From contig NZ_SOHE01000018.1 of the NCBI RefSeq assembly GCF_004403305.1, forward strand, positions 62,001 through 126,000: a stretch of 64,000 nt of DNA, written 5' to 3'. Below are positions 16,503 to 24,040 of this stretch, in pieces. The position numbers and the translations under genes were made by a program. Under the pieces are notes generated by a model that did not search any database, was not told where the DNA came from, and was given only the letters and a program-made list of their open reading frames with translations. Within the stretch, counting starts at the first letter, position 1, and each line of letters opens with the position of its first letter. Source of the DNA: Cryobacterium frigoriphilum. GTDB lineage: Bacteria > Actinomycetota > Actinomycetes > Actinomycetales > Microbacteriaceae.

Positions 16503-18308
16503 ATGAACCCGCACCCGGCCGTCCGTCGACAACTCCCACGGGCAGACCGCGCCACCCGTCTCGTGGACCTGTCCGTGGCCGCAACCCTGATTGCCTCAGA
16601 CACCCCCGCAACGCATATCGATCGCATGTTCCGATCCGACCGCGCACTGCGCTGCTTGGTGGTGAAGCGCTCCGGAACCCTGTCGCTCCTGTCCCGGGAC
16701 CATGTCGAATACACCCTCACCGGTCGGCTCGGCTACGGAAGATCCATTCATACCCGCTCCACGGTCGGTGATCTGGTCCCCGACGACACACTGGTCGTGC
16801 CCGGGCACACCGAACTTGCTGAGGCCGCGCAACTGATTCTCGACCAGCCGGAGAGTCGACGCTATCGTGACGTCATCGTGATGACGGATGCCGCCCCGCG
16901 CGTCGTGTCCGTGTCGCAGGTTTTCCAGCGCCTCTCTGAAGATTTTCGCTATGCGGCGCTGCATGACCCCCTGACCGGACTACCCAATCGTCGCAAGTTT
17001 CAGGATCGCGGCACCGCACTGCTGGCAGCGGCAGCTCTCTCGGCGGCGGTCACGTCGGCGGTCACGTCACCAGCGAAACCAGCCGCCGCGGACCGCCGGT
17101 GCACCATCGGCGTGCTGTATATCGACCTGGACGGTTTCAAGGCGATTAACGACACCTTCGGTCACCGGATCGGGGACGAGATTCTGGTCGACTTTGCTGA
17201 TCGGCTGCGAGACCACGTGCGCGACTCCGACGTTCTGGCTCGGCTCGGCGGCGATGAATTTGCGGCCCTTCTGTTGGACATCAGCGAGGGTGAGGCCGCG
17301 GACATCGCCCAACGCATCGTGACGGCGGCTGCGGCGCCGTTTGCCTCCGACGGGCACCTGCTCTACCTCTCGGCTTCGGTCGGGATCGCCCTGCTTAACG
17401 ACATGCCCGACGACTCCGACCTCAGCCCGCTGGAAGCCCTGCTGCGTGAGGCCGACGCGGCAATGCTCAAGGCCAAGAACGCCGGTCGTCATCAGGTTGC
17501 CCGACTCGATGGGCGCGGTGAGACTGCACCGATCGCCCGCAACGCGAGCATTCGTCGGCGCCTGCAACATGCCGTCGCTTCTCAGGCCTTCACGCTGAAC
17601 TTTCAACCGCAACTCGATATCCGCAGCGGGCAGTACTCAGCCGTTGAAGCCTTGCTGAGGTGGACAGACGAGGAACTCGGCTCGGTGCCACCGAACGAGT
17701 TCATCCCGATCATGGAGCTGTCGGGAGATATTCACCGAGTGGGTCGATGGGTCATCGACCGGGTCTGTGAGCAGGCCCGGCTCTGGGTCGACGCCGGCGT
17801 ACCACGCCGGATTGCCCTCAACGTATCGCCACTCCAGTTGGCAGCGCTGACGCTTGTGCCCGATCTCACGGCGGCTCTGGCCAGACACGGCATTCCGGCA
17901 CGCCTGATTCAGGTGGAGATCACCGAGAGCTCGGCCATCGCCGACATGCCCCGGGCCATCGATCAGCTGAACCAACTGCGTGCGGCGGGAATCGGAATCG
18001 CGCTCGACGACTACGGAACGGGGCACTCGTCCCTGGCCATGCTGCGGGCGTTGCCGCTCAACGTGCTCAAGATCGACAAGTCTTTCGTAGACGACATTGA
18101 CACGTCGACCTCCGACGCCCTGCTCGTGGGCGGGCTCATCAGTACCGCGCACGCGCTCGGGCTGACGGTGACCGCTGAAGGAATCGAACGCATGGCACAA
18201 CTGACGATTCTGCGTGATCTCGGCTGCGACACGGTACAGGGATTTCTCATCGCCCGACCGACGACACCGGGCGAACTCGTCGCGCCCGACGTCGTCGAAG
18301 TGGCCTAG
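16503..18308 (+). CDS. Bifunctional GGDEF-EAL cyclic-di-GMP protein with CBS-like N-terminus
   Basis: A 601-aa soluble protein. Residues 1-145 look like a pair of CBS modules (FRSDRALRCLVVKRSGTLSLLSRDHVEYTL, DVIVMTDAAPRVVSVSQVF). The GGDEF domain has the intact active motif at 249-253, preceded by LPNRRKF and the metal site LYIDLDGFKAIND. The EAL domain has EALLR from residue 382, NVSPLQL, VEITES, DDYGTGHSSL, KIDKSFV and AEGIE, all catalytic positions being present. Both making and breaking of cyclic-di-GMP are therefore possible. The N-terminal domain probably senses a nucleotide ligand; this is inference. It ends 14 bp from the convergent VOC gene. Confidence 0.9.
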   Translation: MNPHPAVRRQLPRADRATRLVDLSVAATLIASDTPATHIDRMFRSDRALRCLVVKRSGTLSLLSRDHVEYTLTGRLGYGRSIHTRSTVGDLVPDDTLVVPGHTELAEAAQLILDQPESRRYRDVIVMTDAAPRVVSVSQVFQRLSEDFRYAALHDPLTGLPNRRKFQDRGTALLAAAALSAAVTSAVTSPAKPAAADRRCTIGVLYIDLDGFKAINDTFGHRIGDEILVDFADRLRDHVRDSDVLARLGGDEFAALLLDISEGEAADIAQRIVTAAAAPFASDGHLLYLSASVGIALLNDMPDDSDLSPLEALLREADAAMLKAKNAGRHQVARLDGRGETAPIARNASIRRRLQHAVASQAFTLNFQPQLDIRSGQYSAVEALLRWTDEELGSVPPNEFIPIMELSGDIHRVGRWVIDRVCEQARLWVDAGVPRRIALNVSPLQLAALTLVPDLTAALARHGIPARLIQVEITESSAIADMPRAIDQLNQLRAAGIGIALDDYGTGHSSLAMLRALPLNVLKIDKSFVDDIDTSTSDALLVGGLISTAHALGLTVTAEGIERMAQLTILRDLGCDTVQGFLIARPTTPGELVAPDVVEVA

Positions 18309-18322
18309 CGCCCGGCCAGGCT

Positions 18323-18739
18323 CTACTCCTTCGGGCCGAGGATGTTGACCATCCAGTTGATGCCGAATTGGTCGTGGATCATGCCGAAGCTGTCACCCCA
18401 CGGAGCCTTCTCGAGCGGCAGGGCGATGACGCCGCCCTGAGCGAGGCCGTCCCAGTAGCGGCGCAGTTCGGCATCATCGTCGCCGCTGAGCGACACGGAG
18501 ATGGAGCTGCCCGCCGTGTACTCCATCGAATTGGGAGTGTCAGAGGCCATGAGCGTGAAACCGGCGTCGGTCGTCAGCTCCGAGTGCATGATCTTCTCCT
18601 GCTCCGCCGGGTCCTCGCTGGCATGCATTTCGCCGAAGGTGCTGACGGTGAGGTTTCCGCCAAACACGCCATGATAGAAATCCATCGCGGTGCGGGCACC
18701 GTCACGGAAGGACAGGTAGGGATTCAGGGTGCTGCTCAT
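18323..18739 (-). CDS. VOC-family (PhnB-like) protein
   Basis: A 138-aa VOC-fold protein with LNPYLSFRDGARTAMDFYHGVFGG, MASDTPNSMEY, SVSLSGDDDAELRRYWDGL and APWGDSFGMIHDQFGINWMVNI, the common glyoxalase/PhnB-like arrangement. It is shorter than the VOC protein at 11.5 kb and belongs to a different subgroup. GAGGAG precedes the ATG at 18739 by 5 nt. Upstream in-frame starts as far as 18847 would run into the EAL gene and lack a ribosome site. The substrate is unknown. Confidence 0.85.
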   Translation of the reverse strand: MSSTLNPYLSFRDGARTAMDFYHGVFGGNLTVSTFGEMHASEDPAEQEKIMHSELTTDAGFTLMASDTPNSMEYTAGSSISVSLSGDDDAELRRYWDGLAQGGVIALPLEKAPWGDSFGMIHDQFGINWMVNILGPKE

Positions 18740-18801
18740 GGGATCTCCTCGATCGTAGGTACGGGTCGGTGTGTGGGGATGCGAATTCGCGTGCTGCTCG
18801 A

Positions 18802-19914
18802 TTATGAACCGAAATCGGCAATCCGACGAGTTGACGCTGCGTCCCACCCCGCGTCGGGCGCTCCCTCCGCGCGCACCCGCTGCACGAGCCAGTCCACAAG
18901 CTGCTGGCCGGCCACCAGGTGGGAGCCGTCACCGCTGTGCTGCAGGGCATGCCAGCGTCGCACCGCGGCGGCATCCGTCGCCGTGCCCGTCGTGCCTGTG
19001 CCCGTGCCGGTGCCGGTCAGCGCTTTCGTCAGGTACGCGGTCAGTGGGCACTCGTGCAGGGTCGCCAGATGAGGCCAGTCCCAGCGCGAATACTGCCAGT
19101 GGTAGGCGAGCGCGCCGAGGTTGGTGACGATTGTTCCGGCCCGCAGCGGGTACCGATAGCTCGCGATCCAGTCGGGTACGGCCTCGGGCGGCATTGGTCG
19201 GGCCAGAAAGTAGCCCTGGCCGAGCGCCACGCCGAGCACCGTTGCCGCCTCGGCCATGCCCTCGTCCTCGAGCCCCTCCACGACGACCGTGACTCCGAAA
19301 TCGCGCCCGAGCTGGCGCAGCGTAGCGATCAGGCTGAGGGTCTCGGTCGGCCGCCGCCGAATGTCCACCAGCAGGTCACGGTCCAGCTTGATCGACCGAA
19401 ACGGCAGCGTCGCCAATCGCTTCAGGCTGCTGTAGCCACTGCCGAGGTCGTCCATCGCGAGCCCCACCCCGATTTCCAGGAGGTGCTCCACAACGTCACG
19501 CTGACCCGACTGGTTCATCGTCTGGGATTCGAGCAGCTCGAGCTCGAGCCGCCGCGGTTCAATGGCGTGGCGTTGCAGAGCCTCGCTGACCCAGCGCAGG
19601 CAGTCGGCGTGCAGCAGGGTCGCGGGCGCCACATTGACGGATACGGTGACCTCGACTCCGAGGGCGTCCCAGCTGGCCAGATAGGCGAGCGACTGGTCGA
19701 GGCCCTCACGAAACAGCCGATCGAGTTCTGACGCGGTCAGCGGCGGCAGAAAGTCGTCGGGATACATCACCGTGCCGTCGGCGAGGTTCAGCCGGGCGAG
19801 CGCCTCGACGCGGTTCAGCAACCCGGTTTGCAGATCGACGATGGGCTGCATGTGCATGCTCAGGCCGCCGGAAAACAGTCGATCGCGCGGCGAGGAACGC
19901 GGGATGACGGTCAT
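18802..19914 (-). CDS. EAL-domain phosphodiesterase with C-terminal extension
   Basis: A 370-aa protein with a single EAL domain at residues 15-255: MQPIVDLQTG, VEALARL (Glu37), NVAPATLL, LELLESQ, DDLGSGYSSLKRL, IKLDRDLL and VEGLEDEGMAEAA. The catalytic residues appear present, so cyclic-di-GMP hydrolysis is likely. The last 115 residues (from SYRYPLRAGTIV) form a Trp/His-rich extension of unknown role containing a GT-rich repeat. TATGTT (19921-19926) lies 6 nt before the ATG, suggesting a leaderless message. It is near but separate from the GGDEF-EAL gene and points the other way. Confidence 0.85.
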   Translation of the reverse strand: MTVIPRSSPRDRLFSGGLSMHMQPIVDLQTGLLNRVEALARLNLADGTVMYPDDFLPPLTASELDRLFREGLDQSLAYLASWDALGVEVTVSVNVAPATLLHADCLRWVSEALQRHAIEPRRLELELLESQTMNQSGQRDVVEHLLEIGVGLAMDDLGSGYSSLKRLATLPFRSIKLDRDLLVDIRRRPTETLSLIATLRQLGRDFGVTVVVEGLEDEGMAEAATVLGVALGQGYFLARPMPPEAVPDWIASYRYPLRAGTIVTNLGALAYHWQYSRWDWPHLATLHECPLTAYLTKALTGTGTGTGTTGTATDAAAVRRWHALQHSGDGSHLVAGQQLVDWLVQRVRAEGAPDAGWDAASTRRIADFGS

Positions 19915-20001
19915 TCATCGAACATATCGGCGGGGCTTAACGACCGGTCAGCCCACGTTCGGGGCAGGGCCAGTCGCAACCCAGGCACCTTCGAGACACC
20001 G

Positions 20002-20076
20002 GTCACCATTCGATACACCAGTCACCATTCGATACACCAGTCACCATTCGATACACCAGTCACCATTCGATACAGT
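20002..20076 (+). promoter_or_regulatory. 19-bp direct-repeat array ending in a promoter
   Basis: The 19-bp unit GTCACCATTCGATACACCA is repeated perfectly at 20002-20020, 20021-20039 and 20040-20058, and a fourth partial copy (20059-20074) changes into TACAGT, a -10 box 7 nt before the start at 20084. A diverged copy precedes the array near 19986. TTCGAT in the third unit is placed as a -35 element. The array is probably a set of operator sites for the following two genes. Confidence 0.65.
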
Positions 20077-20083
20077 TGCCTGC

Positions 20084-20416
20084 ATGAAGCTGACCGCCAT
20101 CGACCCGCCCAGCCGCAGTTTTTCCCAGTGGCTGACCGAGGAGGAAATCGCTCAGGTGCTCGCCCACAAACGCGGCTGGCGACTCGCCGACGACGGCGCC
20201 GTGTACGCGGGCAAGATCATCAGGAAACGCGTTGCACCGTCACTGACCGCGCTCGGCGCCGCCGCCCTCACCCAACGCTGGGTGAGCCGGGCATCCGCGC
20301 CGCGCAGCGACGGCAGCGGTCCCACCCACATGATGTGGGGCATCTTCGACGCCCGCACCGACGCCGAGATCGCCGAACAGGTTGCAGCGTACGCTGCGGG
20401 TAGCGTGGAGCCATGA
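20084..20416 (+). CDS. Hypothetical protein, 110 aa
   Basis: A 110-aa protein that I do not recognise. It starts MKLTAIDPPSRSFSQWLTEE and has a charged first half (EEEIAQVLAHKRGWRLADDG) and an Ala-rich middle (APSLTALGAAALTQRW), with no signal peptide. The ATG follows the 19-bp repeat promoter directly, in leaderless arrangement. The stop overlaps the start of the hydroquinone-reductase-like gene (ATGA), so the two are coupled and probably co-regulated. Confidence 0.65.
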   Translation: MKLTAIDPPSRSFSQWLTEEEIAQVLAHKRGWRLADDGAVYAGKIIRKRVAPSLTALGAAALTQRWVSRASAPRSDGSGPTHMMWGIFDARTDAEIAEQVAAYAAGSVEP

Positions 20417-21477
20417 CGACCCCGAACCCCGCACCGAGCACGCTCACACCGAGCACGCTCACACCGAACTACATCGAGCCCGGCCAGCCCTTCAACCGTG
20501 ACACCAACTACATCGAAGACCGCATCACCCGCGACGGCCGCGACGGCTGGCCGGTCGAAGCGGGCCGGTACCGCCTCGTGGCCGCCCGCGCCTGCCCGTG
20601 GGCGAACCGCACCGCGATCGTGCGTCGACTGCTCGGCCTCGAGGGCGTCATCTCCCTCGGCTTGCCTGGCCCGACCCACGACAAGAACAGCTGGACCTTC
20701 GATCTCGATCCGGGCGCCGTCGACCCGGTGCTCGGCATCGAACGCATTCAGGATGCCTACTTCGCGCGCTTTCCCGATTACCCGCGCGGCATCACCGTAC
20801 CGGTCATCGTCGACGTGCCCTCGGGCAAGGTCGTCACCAACAACTACCCGCAGATCACGCTCGACCTTGAATCCGAGTGGACGGCCCACCACCGCCCCGG
20901 CGCGCCCGACCTTTACCCCGAGGCCCTGCGCGTCGAGATCGACGAGGTCGCCGAGCTCATCTTTCACGACGTCAACAACGGCGTCTACAAGTGCGGTTTC
21001 GCCGGCAGCCAGAAGTCCTACGAGCGCGCCTACGACGCTCTGTTCGCCCGCCTCGACTGGCTCGAAGAACGCCTCGGTACCCAGCGCTACCTGGTCGGCG
21101 ACACCATCACCGAGGCCGACGTGCGCCTGTTCACGACCCTGGCCCGATTCGACGCCGTCTACCACGGCCACTTCAAGTGCAACCGCAACAAGCTCAGCGA
21201 GATGCCGGTGCTCTGGGCCTACGCGCGCGACCTGTTCCAGACCCCCGGGTTCGGCGACACGATCGACTTCGACCAGATCAAGGCCCACTACTACCTGACG
21301 CACAGCGACATCAATCCCAGCGGAATCGTGCCCAAGGGACCGGATGCACGGGGCTGGCTCGAAGCATCCGGTCGCGAAGCCCTCGGCGGTCGCCCGTTCG
21401 GCGACGGCACCCCGCCCGGCGCGCCGCTTCGCGCCGAACGGGTGCCCGCCATCACGGCCTCAACGGTCGCGGCCTGA
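20413..21477 (+). CDS. Glutathionyl/mycothiolyl-hydroquinone reductase (xi-class GST)
   Basis: A 354-aa member of the xi-class glutathione transferase family. The catalytic Cys is Cys61 in RACPWANR; TVPVIVDVPSGKVVTNNYPQI is the thiol-binding region, and the helical C-terminal domain shows GVYKCGFAGSQKSYE, YLVGDTITEADVRLF and FDAVYHGHFKCNRN. These enzymes reduce thiol-conjugated hydroquinones. In an actinobacterium the thiol is more likely mycothiol than glutathione, which is inference. The N-terminus includes a 15-bp tandem duplication (20433-20462). Translation is coupled to the 110-aa gene upstream. Confidence 0.88.
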   Translation: MTTPNPAPSTLTPSTLTPNYIEPGQPFNRDTNYIEDRITRDGRDGWPVEAGRYRLVAARACPWANRTAIVRRLLGLEGVISLGLPGPTHDKNSWTFDLDPGAVDPVLGIERIQDAYFARFPDYPRGITVPVIVDVPSGKVVTNNYPQITLDLESEWTAHHRPGAPDLYPEALRVEIDEVAELIFHDVNNGVYKCGFAGSQKSYERAYDALFARLDWLEERLGTQRYLVGDTITEADVRLFTTLARFDAVYHGHFKCNRNKLSEMPVLWAYARDLFQTPGFGDTIDFDQIKAHYYLTHSDINPSGIVPKGPDARGWLEASGREALGGRPFGDGTPPGAPLRAERVPAITASTVAA

Positions 21478-21504
21478 TCGGTCCCTGTCCAATCTCGGCC
21501 CTGT

Positions 21505-23535
21505 CTAATCGGTATCTGCGCTGCGGGCTTCCACCTCCTTCTCGGCGAACTCCCCCGTGCGGGAGAACCGCAGCGGAGCGACCGGAAACGGCATCCAGTT
21601 GCGGTTGATGGGTTGTGGGTAACCCGGCTCCACCTGCCAGCCGTTGTTCGGATCGACGCGCACGTACCGAGTGCCAGAGAAGAAGTAGATGCGCTGGTTC
21701 GGTTCGCCCCATGATGCCGCGTCGATTCCGGCGGCAAAGCTCGCCGGGAAGCCGGGCCAGTTGCCCGCGATCGGCTTCGGGTACCCGGCCTCCACGGCCC
21801 ATCCGTTCGCCGGATCAACCCGCAGGTACTGGTTGCCCTTGAAGAAGTAGATCCGTTGGGTGGTCGGGCTCCACAGCGCGACGTCGACCCCGGCCGCGAA
21901 ACTTGCCGGGAAGCCGGGCCAGTTGCCCGCGATCGGCTTCGGGTACCCCGCCTCCACGGCCCATCCGTTCGCCGGATCAACCCGCAGGTACTGGTTGCCC
22001 TTGAAGAAGTAGACCTTGTTGGTGGGCCCGCTCCACAGCGCGGCATCGACCCCGGCCTGGAACGACGCCGGAAAGCCCGGCCAGTTTCCGGCGATCTTCT
22101 TGGGATAGCCCGCGTCCAGGGTGAAGCCGGTGTAGCGCACGTAGTACTCGCCCGAGAACTGGTACAGCGCGTTATTCGCGTAGGTGTGCACGCCGGCGTC
22201 GAGCTTGTTCAAAAACGCCTTCCAGCCGATCTGCGCGTGGGTGAACGTGCAAATGCTGTTGACGTTGTTGTCCATCAGGCACGCCTGGGGATTGACCGCA
22301 CACACCTTGCAGTTGCCGTTGACCTCCGTGAACCAGCGCGCCGACACGCTGTCGCAGGCACACTTCGACGAGGTGTACTCGTCGGGCGCCCCAAAGATGT
22401 GTCCGGTCTCGTGGGCGTAGATGCGGTCGATGGAGGTCCACGCCGTGAGTGATCCCTGGGTGCGCATGACCACTTTGAGGCCGCTGGCGTATCCCATCCA
22501 CGCCGTCGGCATCTTGGTGAAGAACCCGATGTAGCCAAATTGCGACCCGGATGCCGTCTGCAGGGCCTGGGAGAGCTGGTCGTACCCGGCCTGACCGGCG
22601 GGGAATCCCAGCAGCGCGAGAGCCGGATCCCGCCATTTGTCCTCGGCTTCCCAGCCCAGCCCGACCGGCTTGGGATAACCCGGTTCCACATTCCAGCCGT
22701 TGTTCGGGTCCACCCGGATGTAGTCGTTGTAGAAGCGGTTGCGCTTGAAGAAGTAGATCTTGTTCGTGGTGCCGCTCCATAACGCCCCGTCGACACCCTT
22801 GGCGAATTCGTCGGGGAAGCCCGGCCAATTGCCCGCGATCGGCAGCGGATAGCCCGGCTCCACGTTGAAGCCGTTGTTCGGATCGACGCGGATGTATTTA
22901 TCACCCTTGAAGAAGTAAATCCGCTGGTTCGTTCCGCTCCACAGGGCCGCATCGACTCCGGCGGCGAATTCGGCTGGGAAGCCCGGCCAGTTACCGGCGA
23001 TCGCCTTCGGATACCCCGGTTCGACAGCCCAACCCGCGTTCGGGTCGACCCGCAGATACTGACTTCCCTTGAAGAAATACACCCGCTGGTTGGTTTCACT
23101 CCACAGGGCAGCGTCGATTCCCGCGGCAAAGGAGGCCGGGAACCCGGGCCAGTTGCCGGCGATGGGCTTGGGATAACCCGGGTCGGCATTCCAGCCGTTG
23201 TTCGGGTCAACACGGATGTACTCGCTGCCGTTGAAGAAGTAGATCTTCTGCGTCGTGCCGCTCCAGAGCGCGTCGCTGATGCCGCGATAGAAGGGCTCGG
23301 TGAGACCCGGCCAATTGGCCCCCTGCCAGGCCGTGAAATTCTGCAGGGTCGCCACCCGTGACGAAATCACCCACGACAAACGCGCGCGCGGCTCGTTGCC
23401 GGCGAGGGCGTCGAGGCCGGTCTGCACCTCGGCGATGACGTGCGCGCGCTCGGCCGCGGAGATGGCGTAGTCGCCGGGTCCGGCGACAAACACGATTCCC
23501 GCTGAAACCCGGTTGATCATGCGTTCATTAGCCAT
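21505..23535 (-). CDS. Hemopexin-repeat zinc metalloprotease with split catalytic domain
   Basis: A 676-aa protein without signal peptide. Residues 1-73 (AGIVFVAGPGDYAISAAER) look like the first strand and helix of a metzincin-like domain. Residues 75-300 are four hemopexin-type repeats (WPGFPASFAAGIDAALW, YFFKGSQYLRVDP). Residues 300-440 carry the rest of the catalytic domain with HETGH at 375-379 and GAPDEY after it, plus seven Cys residues (KCACDS, GNCKVC, QACLMD, SICTFT). A partial and three full hemopexin repeats follow to about residue 655. GGAGGAG precedes the ATG. It overlaps the 132-aa gene by 8 bp. The catalytic role is likely; export route and substrate are unknown. Confidence 0.8.
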   Translation of the reverse strand: MANERMINRVSAGIVFVAGPGDYAISAAERAHVIAEVQTGLDALAGNEPRARLSWVISSRVATLQNFTAWQGANWPGLTEPFYRGISDALWSGTTQKIYFFNGSEYIRVDPNNGWNADPGYPKPIAGNWPGFPASFAAGIDAALWSETNQRVYFFKGSQYLRVDPNAGWAVEPGYPKAIAGNWPGFPAEFAAGVDAALWSGTNQRIYFFKGDKYIRVDPNNGFNVEPGYPLPIAGNWPGFPDEFAKGVDGALWSGTTNKIYFFKRNRFYNDYIRVDPNNGWNVEPGYPKPVGLGWEAEDKWRDPALALLGFPAGQAGYDQLSQALQTASGSQFGYIGFFTKMPTAWMGYASGLKVVMRTQGSLTAWTSIDRIYAHETGHIFGAPDEYTSSKCACDSVSARWFTEVNGNCKVCAVNPQACLMDNNVNSICTFTHAQIGWKAFLNKLDAGVHTYANNALYQFSGEYYVRYTGFTLDAGYPKKIAGNWPGFPASFQAGVDAALWSGPTNKVYFFKGNQYLRVDPANGWAVEAGYPKPIAGNWPGFPASFAAGVDVALWSPTTQRIYFFKGNQYLRVDPANGWAVEAGYPKPIAGNWPGFPASFAAGIDAASWGEPNQRIYFFSGTRYVRVDPNNGWQVEPGYPQPINRNWMPFPVAPLRFSRTGEFAEKEVEARSADTD

Positions 23536-23926
23536 TGTTCTCTCCTCCGGGCATGCACGGTGCGGTGAACATCAGTTGTTCCTCCGGCGATTCGCCGGGC
23601 TTCTGGGCGGCCTTCTCGCGCCGGTACCCGGCCGATGTGCTGATGCGCAGGCCCGCCACGAAGAGGGTCTCGCTCTCGTCAAGCGGGGGAAACAGGTCGG
23701 GGATGTCCGCATCAAGGGGCAGCAACCGCGCGGCCGGAACGGCCTCCTGCAGATCTGCCTGCGTCAGGTCTGGCGCGTCCACGACGAGGATGCGTCCGCT
23801 GCTCTGGTGCACTTCCACTCCGTACTCGGCGACGGTGTCCAGGGCCCTGCCCAGTGTGTCGTCGGCCTGCGATGCCGGGGGGTGTTCCCCCAGATCCAAG
23901 ACCAGCAGCTTGAGATTGTCGTCCAT
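23528..23926 (-). CDS. Small protein partner of the metalloprotease, 132 aa
   Basis: A 132-aa acidic protein of unknown family, starting MDDNLKLLVLDLGEHPP. The segment ALDTVAEYGVEVHQSSGRILVVDAPDLTQADLQEAV recalls a beta-alpha-beta fold like protease propeptide or inhibitor (I9-like) domains, but I cannot confirm that. The C-terminus is polar and ends PCMPGGENNG. AAAGGAG precedes the ATG by 8 nt. Its stop overlaps the metalloprotease start by 8 bp, so the proteins are made together; it may be an inhibitor, chaperone or substrate. Confidence 0.7.
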   Translation of the reverse strand: MDDNLKLLVLDLGEHPPASQADDTLGRALDTVAEYGVEVHQSSGRILVVDAPDLTQADLQEAVPAARLLPLDADIPDLFPPLDESETLFVAGLRISTSAGYRREKAAQKPGESPEEQLMFTAPCMPGGENNG

Positions 23927-24040
23927 GTTTGTTTCTCCTTTCGCCTCGGTAATCGCTACTGTTCACCGGGGCGCGTTACTGCACCGTTACCGGCTGGCTG
24001 CGGTCTGGTCCTGACCCGCACGCTGTCGCTACCATGAGCT

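Noticed and set aside
20002-20074. CRISPR array
   Set aside because: The 19-bp units abut directly with no spacers, and no cas gene is present. It is a tandem repeat.
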